Shown piece after piece: positions 33,923 to 47,479 of a stretch of DNA of 64,000 nt (the stretch's first letter is position 1; each line of letters begins with the position of its first letter). The stretch is from the NCBI GenBank assembly GCA_037013495.1, contig CM072812.1, forward strand, positions 78,847,840-78,911,839, given 5' to 3'. Below the pieces are notes generated by a model. The model saw nothing but the letters and a program-made list of their open reading frames with translations. It ran no database searches and was not told where the DNA came from. A program made the translations under genes and the position numbers. Source of the stretch: Hippophae tibetana. Lineage: Eukaryota > Streptophyta > Magnoliopsida > Rosales > Elaeagnaceae.

Positions 33923-36900
33923 CTGCTCATTATGAAATTATTAAAGAATAATTAGTAATGATTTAATTTCATTTTCTTTTAATTGTATACCTAAGCTATG
34001 TAAATTAATTTTAGATTATTGTTAATATCTTTTAGATAATGCCAAATGACTAAATGCAAGTAATAAAGTGCTTAATTAACTTGGTTTTTTTTTTCTTTTT
34101 GATAATGAAACATGGGCTTCTTTTAAAAGATCAATTAATGCTTATTTTTCATTAAATGGAGAATCAACATGTATGTTGAATAACTTTTTATTTATTTATT
34201 TAGAAAAAAACAGAAATACAGTTATTATGTTTCGATCCTAGTTAACAATTTTATTATGTTCATATTATACATGTATATGTAAGATGAAAAATACTATCAT
34301 TTTTTAAATAATTTTCAAACTTATATAACAATACTCATTGTTTTAAGCTAAAAAGTAAGTATACATGAATAGTATTTTTCCCTTATAATAATAAATAATA
34401 AATATTTTCACTAAAAATTAATTTTTATTAATAAATATATATATATATATATATATATATTATTTTTATGCAATCACGTATAATAAAAGTAATTATCAAT
34501 TATATTTAATTTAAATTTTTTTATAATATACTAAAATATTAAGATTTTCGTTTATTTATTCATACAAATAAATATAAAATTTTAATATAATTGAATTTAA
34601 ATATATAGGTTAAATATTTAACAATAAAAATATTAATTATAAAACGCATATTAAAAGAAAATATTCAAGATGAATTTTTAAAATCAAATATTAATACTAA
34701 AGTCTTAACATTATATTAACGTATTCTTATTAAAGTATTTTTTTTAAAACTAAATCTTAACACTATATTAACGTATTCTTAATAACGTATTTTTTTTAAA
34801 TTAAATGAATCATACTCATGTTCGGACTAGAAAGCTAAGTCCGACCAAATTCTTAACACTTAAACAAATTCATCGTTTAAACTTAGACATAAAAAGGTAG
34901 AATAGTTAGAAGAGAATAAATCTCGACAATAACATGAAGCTAAAGTTGGGATCTAGACACATCACCACTATAAGTAACAAGTAGAAGTCTAAGATTGTCT
35001 TGGGCAAAAGAGTGAGGCTACAAACCCTATTTGTGCCTTGCAACTTATAATTATAACTTGAAACGAGGAGTGATAGCCCTTAAAGTTGTGCACAAAAGTG
35101 GGAAGGACACCTTTTCCTATGAAACCCTATGCTTCAAGTCAATCAAGCTTCACATAGGAATGGGAATTAAGAACACCTTCTCAAGGACCATAGGGTGGTG
35201 TTCCTCATAAATGACTTAAGGTATGTTATTACATTATACCGTCCCACCAAGGCATACTAGATCACCTACACAGAACTCAGCGATGACTAAGTCTTATTAA
35301 GAACTAGGTGTGATTTGCCCCAATAAGTCTCACTCAGAAAGTGCAAACCAACATACCTAGACCCATCAATGATGATAGTCTTTCTAAGGAAGTGTACAAT
35401 AACCTCTCTAGAGCCTTGCGATGATAGAAATATTGTCAGGTAAGCGTAGGATAACATATCTAGGCCCCAATGTTGACATCAGTCTCACCTAAAAGGTGTA
35501 CAACTACCTACCTAGAACCCAACAATGATAGTGTCTCAATGGACTAAGGTGTATATTGCCACTAAGTCTTGTACGAAATGCAAAGCGAGTAATAATATAC
35601 TTTGCACCTACATTGACGTTGATCCAGGATCAAGACATTGTGACCCTTTGGAAAGTATATCACATAGAGGAGTAAGGTACTACCTTCTTTATACGTGATA
35701 ACTTACCCTTGGATATTCAAGATCCATGTTGAACGAGTTAGGTCACTTGGCATTATTAGAACTTTAGGACTTATGTTAAGCTCATTTTGACCACACAACT
35801 CCTATAAAAAAATAGATGACCATATTTATTATAAGTTAAAGTTTATGCTACTTTTCTTGCTTGCCATACTTAAAACGTATGCCAAGTAGGGGGCTCAGAG
35901 ACTAAGGGGATTTATGGAATATAATCTCAGAAGTAGACCACCGAAAACTTGTGCAATTTTCAAGAAAAATCATGCAAAATAGTTTTCAAGACATGAGAAC
36001 AACAAGCATGAGCATCGCTTAACACATGGAAAAAAATTTGACATCTTTAACAAAAAAGATAAATTAGAAGGAAAGAACATATCACAAAAGTAGAGAAGCA
36101 AGCATCATAGTTCAAATTTTGAGTTAACATGGGAACACGTCACCTCATCGATAGAATGAGGATCGTCAATAGTTACCTTCATGTGTCATGATCGATCGAT
36201 GCACATTCATCCATACAACGACATATCGATCTTAAACCCTTTTACTGGTATGCCACTTAGTTGGCCACTTGGCACTGCTAGACTACATCGTTGGTTAGTT
36301 GGTCCATCCTTGCCACAGATCATACACTGGTCCACCTATTCTCAATGACGTCTCGTGCCACCTTCATTTAGTTCAGCCTATGCTATCGTCCATCTCACTA
36401 GCTTCTTTTCGAAATCCTTTTAGGTATACATTGTGAAGCGATACTGCATGCATTCTTGGCTATTAGGGATGCTCTAATTCCAGGTTACCACCTTATTCTT
36501 CAATAAATTACAAAAATCCGTTAAGTATTTTTTAAGCTAACTCAAAATCTCTACTTTACCAACTTAGCTCAAAGTCTCATTAGAATTCTACTTCAAGTCA
36601 TAGAATAATTTATAAAAGATTGGCTTAATGGCTTAATGGAAAATACTATTATGTAAACAAGTGCCCAAGGTTGAACTAATTTCAGGTTTCCACCTTATAC
36701 TTCAATAAATTACAAAAATTCGTTAAGTATTTTTCAAGCGAACTTAAAGTCTCCACTTCACCAACTTTGCTCAAAGTCTAATTAGAATTCTACTTCAAGT
36801 CACAAAATAATTTATAAAATGTTGGCTTAACGAAAAATACTATAAAGCAAACAAATGTCAAGTACAAAATATATGACCATGTCAATAATGATTGAATAAA

Positions 36901-39900
36901 AAATATATATACAAGTAATTTTTGAGTGCAAAAATGTCAAGAGAATGATGAAGAAAAATGAGAAGTCTTATTTACCAATAAATAAATGAAGTGCATATGG
37001 AGTTACAAACTAAGTGCCAAATGACTACACTTCAACATGTAAATAAAAGATAAAAAATACAAGTAAATTCTAAAGAAAAAAATAAAACAATTCTAAGGCT
37101 TTTGAAGCACGCCTTCCTTAATAATCTATGATCACTATAGTAATAGGGTATGTATCTTAAGTCTCACAAGTAAATTGGGACGGGGACTCTACTGTATTCT
37201 CACCTTCTATATGAACTCGGGGCACTGTTTTAATCAAGAACTTTCTCGCCTCAACATATGAGTCATCATCATATGTACCCTACTCAACTGTAGCTTCTTA
37301 GAGTTTGAGAGGTGATAAAATAGTAGGGTCAATATGGACAACCTTTCTTGACTCTTATTTTAGTGGACTGAATAATTCATGGACTCAAGACACAGTGTTA
37401 GCTGTAAGGTCTTCTAAATCAAGACATTCATTCAAAGCATTCTTAGTAGCTACTTCAAAATGGGATATCAGTCTCTATATTCGAACCTTCAAGCTCTCAC
37501 ATCAAGATTTCCCTTAATACAATCTTTCCTACAGCTGGTTCTTTAGAGCCTCAGCAATTTCCAAGGCTTTCTTAATAGCCTCAAGAGTTAACAAATTTGG
37601 AAATATTGATCGAGTTTTAAGTGTTAAGAGTAATATCTCATATTGATTAAGCACAATGCTATAATATAATTTATAAGAATTGTGGGTGTATTCACCTATT
37701 GGTTTAACCTTTTGGGATTGCAAATGCCTATAGTTCTTATGAATTTTGACATGATATTAAAACTTTAGTCGATTGGACCAAAATATTTTGAACCTCTCTT
37801 AAAAAAATAAAATGAAATGGGTCTTGCAAAAGAAAAAAACGTGATTTAAATAAAATAGAATATAAAAAATGGGTTAAAAATACAAAGTAATAGGCTTTAC
37901 AAAAAAACAAAGACCTACACTTTGAAGAGAATATTAAGAGTAATGTCCCACATTAATTAAGCATAATGTTATGGTAAAGTTTACAAGAATTATGGGTGTC
38001 TTCACCTATTGATTTAACTTTTTGGGATTAGAAGGCCCATCATTCTTATGGACTTTCACACTAAGCATTTCCAAATTCCTAGTATGCAAACAAATTTTTC
38101 ATGTGAAAAGTGATATGGTTCCATAGAGAACATTACAACAAAAAGTCAAGCTTTCTTTGGTATACCAATCCCCCAAGCATAAACACAATTGAAGAAAAAT
38201 TATCTAAAGTGTCAAGATTGGTCTGAAAGAACAATGGGTTATCTTTTGCTCTCACGTTCGAGTGTTTGCTAGTCATTTAGACTAGTGGGTGAGATTTATG
38301 TTCATTGTAGTCATTTTTGGGGTTATTTGCACCTAGATAATACCAAGACACTTTTCCCGACCCTTGATCAGAGAAAGTTGTCTGCCCTATGACTCGTAAC
38401 TCAAAATGAGCCTTGTAATTATACATATCTAGAAGAAGGTTTCCCTGGGGCAACAAAAACTTTTGGAATAAAAAAGTACTATATATGCATAAATGTACAA
38501 GTAACTTATATCCTACCAAAGCAAAAAATAAAAGCTAAGCTACTAAGCTGGATTATAAGTATCACCTTGTACACTATGCAACATGGAAATATCACCATGG
38601 ATTCCAGAAATCTTTTCTACGTATTGCATGTCTTTCTTCTCTTTAGTCAGCTAGAAAATAGGTCCAAGTTTGGATGTTGAGGCTAATAATTCTCGTGCCA
38701 GACTTGGTCAAGAGATAACACTAGTGTCTATCAGTCAGTTGATTATTAGACTTTATGTACTCTTGTACTATATATTTCTCAACAACTATAGAGCTCATAA
38801 TTAACCCTTGGACTTCTGCCTTCTCATGTGTCAGATTCATCTCTTACTAGAAGCGATCTCTCATAACTTAGGACAGCTTAACAATTATTATTGGACTTCT
38901 TCTATGCTCCATTGGATATCTTTAGTGTCTTCTTAGAGCCACCTTGGCCGAATAACTTCTATAACAATATCCAGTTTCCATGCAAAAGCTAGATAAGCTC
39001 GAGAATCCCACAAGAAAATCACCAAGTCATTTTTGGTCTTTTGATTCCATCGAAGTTACACGGAGTGCTTCACCTGGCCTTTTGGTTCAATTGAAATTAT
39101 ACAAGTGATTTCACCTTGTCTTCCTCGAATGCTCTATTCAGTTATTCACTTGAGTACCATGTACATCCTTGTCATTGAAAAGACTAGAGATCTAGCTATT
39201 CAGAGATTTTTGTCTCCAGATATCGTGATCATCCAAAATTCCTTATCATCTCTTCAAATCTTGGTCATCTAGCAATATCCTACTAGATTATATACCAATA
39301 ATTAACTAAATAGACTTAGGTGAATGAGACTAATATAGGCTTAAACTATATATAAGTTCATAAGTTCAATCTCTGGCATCTATCTAACACATGATCCAAG
39401 GGCTTAAATTAAAGAAGATAATTGAAAATCTAATCATATATCTATTTGGATTTAAGAGTCAAAATTCACATGTATATGTAACTTTTCTATTAGAAACTTT
39501 GATCGACCAAAACTTTTCAACTAAGACTTCATTTGATGCCCGAAAACAATCGTTTGAAAACCTGGGTGTCAACATTGCAACTATGTTATAGACTAGGAAT
39601 ATCAACTTTCTAGATAGTTAAGACATCTCCATCATGATGCAATTATGCTATCGTATTCAAGTGAAGTAGCTAGATCGCCAAAGACAACCCATTATACCTG
39701 GGGAGTTGACGTTGGAAGAAAATTCTACCATGTGTACATGGAATCCTTTAATTGGTTGACGTCGTCTTTGACTTATCAAGAGGAATACAACAAATTTATT
39801 GTCAAACTATGCAATTATCATATATGTTTCAATATAACCCATAATATATTCTCTTTATAAGATAATTATTTAATAAATTAATTAAATATTAAGGGATTTG

Positions 39901-42900
39901 AATATATTTATGTGAGCTTAGATGTATTAGTTTAACTTATTATAAGTAGCCTCAAAATATAATTATAAGCTCTAATCTCTATAACTATTTTAATTAAAAT
40001 TTACTCATAATATTAATAAATATTAAAATGAATTTGACACTGTTTATTCATTTTTTTAAGGTTTAGTTATGATATTAGTGTTGAAACCAAAAATGGACTT
40101 TGTAAAATTTGGTACACGAGTGTGATACATTAAAAAGATACGAAATGAATGCATTCGACTTGTATATATAAAGACATGTAGAGTGTCTTTCACCCTTAAT
40201 TATTTAAGTCGCATGAATTCCTTCCGATCTCATTCTTTTCCTGGGCGCATGGTTATGAATTACTATTGAGCTAAAACAAAAATTTTGATCGTACGATGAT
40301 TGAGGGAGAATTTGAATCACAATATTTCCTTCAACGTACGTCGTACGTACGTAGCTAGCTTTAGGTTGTCCCTTTCGAAAAACAGTTGACAAATTTTTTT
40401 AATAATTAAATACAAAGATATGTGGACGGCGCTATTTGAAACGAGCATAAGAATCAGTCAACAATTCCGGAATAATGGGACGGTGACACTTATAATCATC
40501 ACCGATCCACTTTCATGGATTTTCATAAGCTGGGGAAAGCTAGCTTAGACTCACCGACCCACCGACCCACCGACTTGCCGACATGCCGACTCGCCGACTC
40601 AAGATAAGTAAGCTAAATAGATTTAAAATGATGGAGTAATCCAATCAATTTGTAAAAAAAAATCATTTATATTATTTTATTACTCTATTTAATATTATCA
40701 CATATAAATACTTAATTTATATCATTATATTAATCTTTATTTAATAATATTATATAGTATATTTAAAATAATTAAATAATAATTTATATTATGAACTGTG
40801 AACTCACATAATGATATAAATTAATGCTTTTATGAATTCAGTGGTATAAAGGAGATGCCAAAAAAATAATAAAGTTAAAACAAATAAAAAAATAATTACA
40901 TTTTATTGGTTAAAAAAAGAGAGTACATCCACAAATGTTAAACAAATAAATATATATTAAATTCTGTCTATAATTAGCTAAATATTATATGATTTCTTTT
41001 CTCTTTTTTTCTTTTTTCTTTTTTATATGATTTCTATTAAAAAAATATAGTTTTCACTTTATCAACAAAATAGATCTTAGTCATCATCTATAAGTAATTC
41101 ACTCGATCATGTTAAGGTTGATCGGCTTGCACTTGCAAATTATGCTACTTGACACAAGTGTTTTAATTTATTTATTTTAACTAATAAAAATTACACTTTA
41201 TTAATTTATAATTTAATTTATAAAAAATAAAATAGTAAATAAAAATATATATTTATATTTATATTGCTTAGAATATATAAACTTAACTTGTATAATAAAA
41301 TAAATAATTTTAATCGAAAAAATTGTTAACATTTTAATTACTAAACTTCTTACTTAATGGATGAAAATATAGAACTTAAGATGATTAATTAAAAAAATTA
41401 TAATTGTTCATACTATTTAAGATAAATAATATTGCATTAAAAAATTTAATCTAGATAATTTTTAACATTTTAATTACTAATAATTTATTAATTTATTTAC
41501 TTAATTGATAAAAAATAAAACTTTAGATAATTAATTAAAAAAAATGGAGATAATTGTTGATGTTAATTAAGATAAATAACTTTGAATAAAAAAAAGAAAA
41601 AAAATTGTAATCTAATTTTTTTAAAATATTTTAAGTATTAATAATTTATTACAAATTTATAGTATTTAATTGATAAAAATAAGACTTAAGATAATTAATC
41701 AAAAAATGATAAATTATTGATATTACTTAAGATAAATAATATTGTATAAAAAATAATTATAATTTAAATAATTGTTAATATTTTAACTATTGATAATTTA
41801 CTACTTGATTTATATTACTTGATCGATAATAAAAGACTTAAAAGATAGTTAACCAAAAACAAATAATATTGTTTTATGTTTTACCGAATTACATTTTTGA
41901 CTAAGCATGCATACGTACGTTCAACGTAGTTTGCAAACACCACTAAATAGATCGACTTTCGAACCTACCCAGTGATATTATGCCGTATACACGGGGATGG
42001 AATTATTGGACTAGAAATTACTAAGCGATTTATTATTACATTCATCGTATTTTAGTTATATTTAACTATTAAAATTTATAAATAATTTAAAATAATTGAT
42101 TCTTTATATTTAAACAAAATATAAGAATATATAAAAATTATATAATATTAATCATGATTACGATGAATACGATGACGAAGATGGATACGATCACTGTTGA
42201 TGCAAGTTCTTTTTCCAACAATCACTTTTTATAAAATATTATATATTTTTTCAAATGGTTAAGATTTAAATAACGGTAATCTCTCTCCCTTCCAAGACAA
42301 TGAAGTGTATAAAAAGTTAAATCATGAATCATGTTATATTAATCTTAAAAATTTGAATTTAAAAATAAGATATATGTTAAATTGTATTATCAAAATAAAT
42401 CTATAAATCCCATTTAATTAAAATATTAAATAAAGATTTTGGAAGCATTAGGCGTTTAAAAATTTATCTTCTAGTTAACTAATTTTTATTAGTAAATATA
42501 AAAGGAGGAAGTACATTCAGAAAGCAAACAGAGCGCACTACTAGTACAGTATAGTGGATGTAAAATAAATAATATATTATTCTAGTAATTAATGGGGCAT
42601 TACACATAAGATGTGTATTGTAACCAAAAGAAAAAAAACTAATATATTTGTTTTATAAAAAAAATAAGCATGTAAATAGTAGAATAATATGTATTAATTT
42701 ATAATTATATTAAAGTCAAAGTCAATGTCAATGTCAATGTTTTAAAGGGTACAAGTCATCTACCCTGATCAACAAGTTGTACATTGACTCCGTTATTTTC
42801 CAATATCAATAATTAAAAGACCTGGCAACGTGCAATCATAACGTGGTGTGAATCCCAAATAAATAATTTAATTGATACTCAATATTTTCAAGGTGTCATT

Positions 42901-44806
42901 CTTGTCGTTTTATATTTCATTTTTAATTATACCGTATTTATTTGTTAATTAGTAATTTTTTTTAATAAAATCATAAGATTTTTAATGATAAATAATTAAT
43001 ATTTATTTATATATTTATATCATTTTTAAATATCATTATGTGGTGTCATACATTCACACCCATAATCTGATATAGATTCCTTAGCAAAATAGTCACGTAA
43101 TAAAACTAATATAGTATTTTGTTTTTTTCCTAAAAAATCTCATATTTACACGTATAAAATAATATCATTATAATTCCTTTATTTGATTAAAGGAATTTTT
43201 CTATTACGTTTTTTTTTTAGTTTCTTGCCTTTTCTTTAATGTTTGCTATATAATTCCCCCTTTTTGTGAAAAAAAAACTTAAACCATTAATTATAAAAAA
43301 AATTAGTCTTTTATTTTATTTTATCAAACGAATAGGTATTCTTTTATTCAATAATAAACTTTTTTTTCAAATTTATTTATCCGATTCTAAATTTATTCTT
43401 AACTTTTCATTTACTAAAAAATATTTTCAAATTTATTAATGATATGTATTCAATTAAAAAAAAATCATTACTTTTACTAACAAATTTAATAGAAAAATGA
43501 TTGCGTGAGATTCAATTTAATATATCTCATTTTTTATTAACTTTGTATAATAAATAAAAATTAAACAGAAGCTAACAAAACTATTAACTTAAACAACAAC
43601 TTTCTAATAAATCAAAATTTAAGTAAATATATGCTCTTTCAACTCTCCCAAGAAGTATATTTATTATTACAATATAAGAAAATCATTAAAAAGCCAATAA
43701 ATGTTGGATTTTTCTATCATTGGCTCCTTAAACCAGCATTCCATCCTTCTATCCTAAGATTTAATTCATGATTATTATTTTAAAAAAAGTGTGCTATAAG
43801 TTATTTTGAATAAATATTAACGATAATTTTATATTCTATCACTCATTTCATAAGTGTTAACACTATACACTAAGCATATTAATCACTTCAATTTAACAAT
43901 TGGGTTTATTACGATTTGAATACAAAACTACAATTTTTATATTATGTTAGAAGTTGTTTGAAAATCAAATCTTTTAAAAACTTAATTTTTTGAGAAAATG
44001 ATTAGAAGTATGTTTATGCATCTATCAATTTTTTGTGTGAGTTTGTGCGCACGTATACACATATATCATTATATTACAAAACAAAACGAGATTTAAATAT
44101 ATATTTTTTGAATTCTCTAAAATAAGCATATATGTAATATTATATTATAAGACAATCTATAAAACCCAAGAATAGGTGTTATATGCAATTGGAAATTGAT
44201 TTTTCTGTCATTTGAGTTCTTCAATTAGCACTCCATCCTTCCATTATAAGGTTTAATGCACATATATGATATAAAAAATTGTATAAATTAAATATCCTAA
44301 AAATTTAAGTTATTAGTAAACTTTTATACATCTATCCCTCTCTTATACAAGTGTTAACTATATGCACTAAGCATGCTAAATATTTCAATTTAACAATCAG
44401 AATTATTAGAATTTGAACACAAAATCTCCAATTATAATATCATGTATGTTAAATTTTTTTGAAAAATCAATTCTTTTTTAAAAGCTTAGTTTATCCTGGG
44501 AATGATAACAAATTGTTATAATAATGTTTAATTTAAATTTCAAATAAAAAAACGAAGGTAAAGTATTGAATAAAGTGAGAAGTTACATACAACGTGCTGG
44601 CGAGATATACCAAAGTGAACAAGAGAAGCAGCAAGCTTAAGACATCTTTGATGAGTTTGTTTCCATGTAAAACTGAGCTTCCCATAAATAAGAGATGTTC
44701 TATTTCCATATTCAATAGCTGCTCTTTCTAAAAAGTATATAGGTGACAAGGCCACATAGTTGTCTTCTGAGCATTGAAAACCCTTATTCTCCATATTATT
44801 ACTCAT
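32432..44806 (-). CDS. Acyl-activating enzyme (AMP-forming acyl-CoA ligase, AAE1-like), two exons with a 10.7-kb intron
   Basis: Exon 1 is 44806-44591, with donor GTATGT. Exon 2 is 33922-32432, after acceptor GAGCAG. They join in phase 0 as ...SRQHV/VAAFAPNIPALYELHFG and encode 568 residues, the normal AAE1-type length. The family makes acyl-AMP from a carboxylic acid and ATP, then acyl-CoA. Visible motifs are the P-loop YTSGSTGIPKG (about 202-212), YGYGMTEALGP (about 349-359), WYRTGD (about 434-439) and the catalytic Lys in NSTGKVQK (about 549). Odd points: FRCNGWC instead of FHCNGWC, GQLPAP instead of GAAPPP, and NDDEDHNKVIS instead of the hinge GGENIS. The C-terminus has no SKL-type peroxisomal signal, so a cytosolic protein is likely. 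No stop or frameshift is present. Identity as an AAE is firm; substrate is unknown. Confidence 0.85.
35225..35600. repeat. Degenerate minisatellite, period about 60-65 bases
   Basis: Three to five diverged units share AAGGTGTACAACNACCT, CCTAGA-CCC and CAATGATGATAGT elements. Such arrays occur in the non-coding parts of large Gypsy elements. Confidence 0.55.
36474..36865. repeat. Two-copy tandem duplication, period 202 bases
   Basis: Both units begin CTAATT(C/T)CAGGTT and share ATTCTACTTCAAGTCA and AATACTAT segments at high similarity. Unit 1 is 36474-36675 and unit 2 is 36676-36865. Confidence 0.85.
37622..38060 (+). mobile_element. TRIM-like miniature LTR retrotransposon
   Basis: Two direct repeats of about 130 bases (37622-37751 and 37932-38060) flank a 180-base middle. 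The first begins TGTTAAGAGT and ends ACA; the second begins TATTAAGAGT and ends CACA. Immediately after the first comes TGATATTAAAAC, which equals the initiator-tRNA primer site TGGTATCAGAGC with four changes, all of the G-to-A or C-to-T kind. Immediately before the second is the purine tract GAAGAGAA. Flanks TTAAG (37617-37621) and CTAAG (38061-38065) fit a 5-bp target duplication. No coding capacity, as expected for TRIMs. Confidence 0.8.
40130..40620. other. Less AT-rich intronic island with a small open frame and a CCGAC repeat
   Basis: A minus-strand open frame of 62 codons (40392-40204) begins MSTVFRKGQPKASYV; I do not recognise it and there is no supporting neighbour. A plus-strand TATA-like TATATATAAAG lies at about 40160. 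At 40552-40601 an 8-9-base unit CCGACC-CAC/CCGACTTG is repeated six times. This could be a small intronic gene, a promoter island or just a retroelement edge. Confidence 0.25.
44591..44806 (-). CDS. AAE exon 1
   Basis: 72 codons from MSNNMENKGFQC to GISRQHV, ending at donor GTATGT (44590-44585). Contains the family's N-terminal SPIYFLERAA and YGNRTSLIYG motifs in frame. The start codon is the first ATG after a TATA box at 44853-44863. Confidence 0.85.
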
Positions 44807-44852
44807 ATAATTTGATTTTCATATCCACGACATATTTATCATCAGAAATGGG

Positions 44853-44863
44853 ATATATATATA
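44853..44863 (-). promoter_or_regulatory. Probable TATA box of the AAE gene
   Basis: A run of alternating T and A on the minus strand in the context TTCTATATATATATCCC, 47-57 bases upstream of the ATG. The same context, shorter, is kept in the duplicated copy at 56698-56707. Confidence 0.6.
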
Positions 44864-45110
44864 GAATCCTTATACCTATCTCTCTATCGCTTCCTGACTT
44901 GGACAACCATTAATAGCAATTAAATTAATATATAATAAATGGTAGTTAACTATAAGAGATAAAATCAACTTTATGTCGTCATTTTTTGTTTTAAATATCA
45001 ATTTTAAAACAATTAAATATTTTAATTTGTAATAACAATATAAATTTTTTAAAAATAAAAATATTATTACAACAATAACAAAATTTACTCTGACATGTGG
45101 AATGAATTGT

Positions 45111-47479
45111 CTCACATCATATTAAACGCATGACTTTTTTTTGCACGAAAGAGGATGAATTACTGCAAGTCTAGTATTAATTTTGTCATGTCTCTCGTGA
45201 TAATTAGAAAATTAAACAAATATTTCAAGTTATGAATACCAAAGTACATGTAGCATGCGCGCGTTTGGGGCAATACGTATATATAATTGAATTTATTTTA
45301 AAATAATATATTAATGGTATATAATATATGTATATGTTATATTAATACCAAATTTATGAATAATAATTAATCATTCTTAAAAAGTTTAAAATGTTAGTAG
45401 TGGATACCAACTATCCTTTGTTCAATCTATTATATTTAATTCAAAATTCAAATTCTAACCAGAGATATAGATACGTAAACCAAGAGATAGATCGTAATCA
45501 AACAAGTGACACATCACTCTCTCATTCGTAAGACAAATTTGTCCTTAAATTTATATTTTTTTGAACTCGAACCTAAAATCAGATGATTAATTACTATTCT
45601 TAAGTTTGGTATCAGTTAATAATTTATATACGCACTAACATATTCTTATTGGATTCCAAATCATGAGTATGTAATTAATTGGAAGAGTAACATACCCGAT
45701 GTCGGGTAAGTGATGAGGATTTATACAAATTATGCTAGATTTACATTCCTATATATAAGCACTGTCGACATTATATATGAAGAACACTTAAGTAATATGT
45801 AACTTATTTTAATTTTTTATAAATAAAATTTTAGTTATTAGAGTGTTATATTTATCAAATTCTTTTAATATTATTAAAGTATTATATTTATTGTTATAAA
45901 TTTTAAAGATATTATTTTTTATAATTTTAGAAAAACTTTTTTATTAAGCACACAAATTTAAAATTGATTAAGAGTTTGATATGTAATGTGTATGAGTTTT
46001 ACAATATTATTTAAATATATATAATAATAAAAATTATACTTATAAATATTAGTGATTATTTGTGTATGATTAGAGTTTGGTATATATTCAACTATAAAAT
46101 ATTTTAGATTTGATTTATAATTATTAATGTGTAAATAATATAAATATTTTAAAAAAATAATTAAAGGTGTGATTATTGCGCATGATATGTGACAAGGAAA
46201 CTATCAACGTTTTTTATGAAATGAATGAAAGTAGGAAGTTGGAAGCTCAATCATGGCGCCGAAACAATGTGAGCGAAATGTGAGACTCGTGCAATCTTCT
46301 TAAAGTCTACTTGTTTTTTTATCTGAAAATTTGGCTTTAAATACTAAACCCATTCAAAATCAAAACGTAAATATCAAATTTTCATTAATTTAAAAAATAA
46401 TATCATTAAATAATTTTTTTTTTTGAGAGATTGATATTTAAATATATTATTATTATAATGATGAGATTTTTTTTATAATCTTTAAAACTTTAGGTAATTG
46501 ATTACTAGAAAATATTATTTTTGATAACCAGTTAATATAATTCATAAAATTTTAAAAAGTTTATTGATATTTATCTAAATCAGATAAAATTTAATTATTT
46601 TTAAATTTTATAGCATCATAAATCTTGAATAAGGGCCAATAAAATAAAATAAAATGCCTCTACTCTAGTATACCACTTAAAATTATTTAATTATGTTCAT
46701 ATAATTTAATTAGTAAGATTGTATTTTCCTTAAAAGTTAAATTTTCAATCCTCGTATCCCACATTTAAAATAAGTGCTTATAATTTGAATTAATTTTTTT
46801 TTTACTTAACTTTTAAAATCTTCAAACCATTTCTTTTTGTTATACTAACTTCATCCACATCTATAAACAATTAGGCATTCTCTATCCCCACTCATACTAT
46901 ATATGTTATTACTATAATAAAAATATATTAAAAATAAAATTTATCATTATTATTAAATAAGATAAATCTTAATAGTTACACTTTATTACTAAGTGTATAC
47001 TTTCATATATGATTTAATATAAAATGAATCTCGTTTTCAACCAAATATTACAATACAATAATAAAAATATAAAAAACTACGTAAGTATTTCAAAAGTAAA
47101 TATCAAACATAATTTGAATTTATTTTTGAAATATAAAGAAAAAATTGAAAAATAAAGTGAATAAAATGTTCTATTATTTTTGGGTAGAAGAAATCAAATC
47201 TCTTGGCAATGAAATAAATTTGACTTCTTATATCTATTTTTGAGATTGATTTTATTTTTTATTTATTTCATTTAATTATATGAATTTTCTAATATATTAT
47301 TTTATGAATTTTAATCAATATTTATGTTTTTATAATTTTTTTAACGATTAATTTTTTTAAATATTTTAATCTAAAAAATAAATATTCATAATTTATCCTT
47401 ATGTTTAAAAGTTTTTGAAACATTTCTTATTAAAATGAACTTTAATTTATTTATTTTATTCACTTGTAAAATTTTCTTC
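45111..47479. other. AT-rich spacer between the AAE gene and the decayed copy
   Basis: No gene, RNA or repeat pair was recognised across about 2.4 kb. Confidence 0.45.

Larger units (their letters stand above)
34825..39860. mobile_element. Retroelement-derived block inside AAE intron 1
   Basis: The composition is clearly less AT-rich than the flanking intron and it is full of internal duplications, like decayed LTR-retrotransposon non-coding DNA. No convincing Gag or Pol motif and no outer LTR pair was found, so the family is not assigned. It is absent from the paralogous intron upstream. Confidence 0.5.
33923..44590 (-). other. AAE intron 1, 10.7 kb
   Basis: Contains AT-rich host-like sequence at both ends, a TA repeat (34438-34461), a 58-bp tandem repeat (about 34692-34800), a GC-richer block of retroelement debris (about 34825-39860) with a TRIM-like element, and the part (40750-44590) that is duplicated upstream. 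Exon 2 and the donor-side intron are recognisable, but splicing over this length is inferred from matching splice sites and protein continuity. Confidence 0.7.
40750..45110 (-). repeat. Segmental duplication, copy 1 (AAE exon 1, promoter and donor-side intron)
   Basis: This block is collinear with 52975-56898. Anchors are ACTCACATAATGATATAAATTAA (40803 and 53045), CATCATCTATAAGT (41081 and 53359), TTATCTTCTAGTTAACTAATTT (42465 and 54751), exon 1 and its TATA box. Many small indels separate the copies, so the duplication is not recent. Confidence 0.85.

Noticed and set aside
37305-37723. Overlapping open frames in the AAE intron
   Set aside because: They lie in retroelement debris, and one overlaps the first LTR of the TRIM-like element; no motif of a known protein.
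44533-44715. Open frame MNMEIEHLLFMG in AAE exon 1
   Set aside because: It is exon 1 read one frame over; it is useful only as proof of the frameshift in the duplicated exon.
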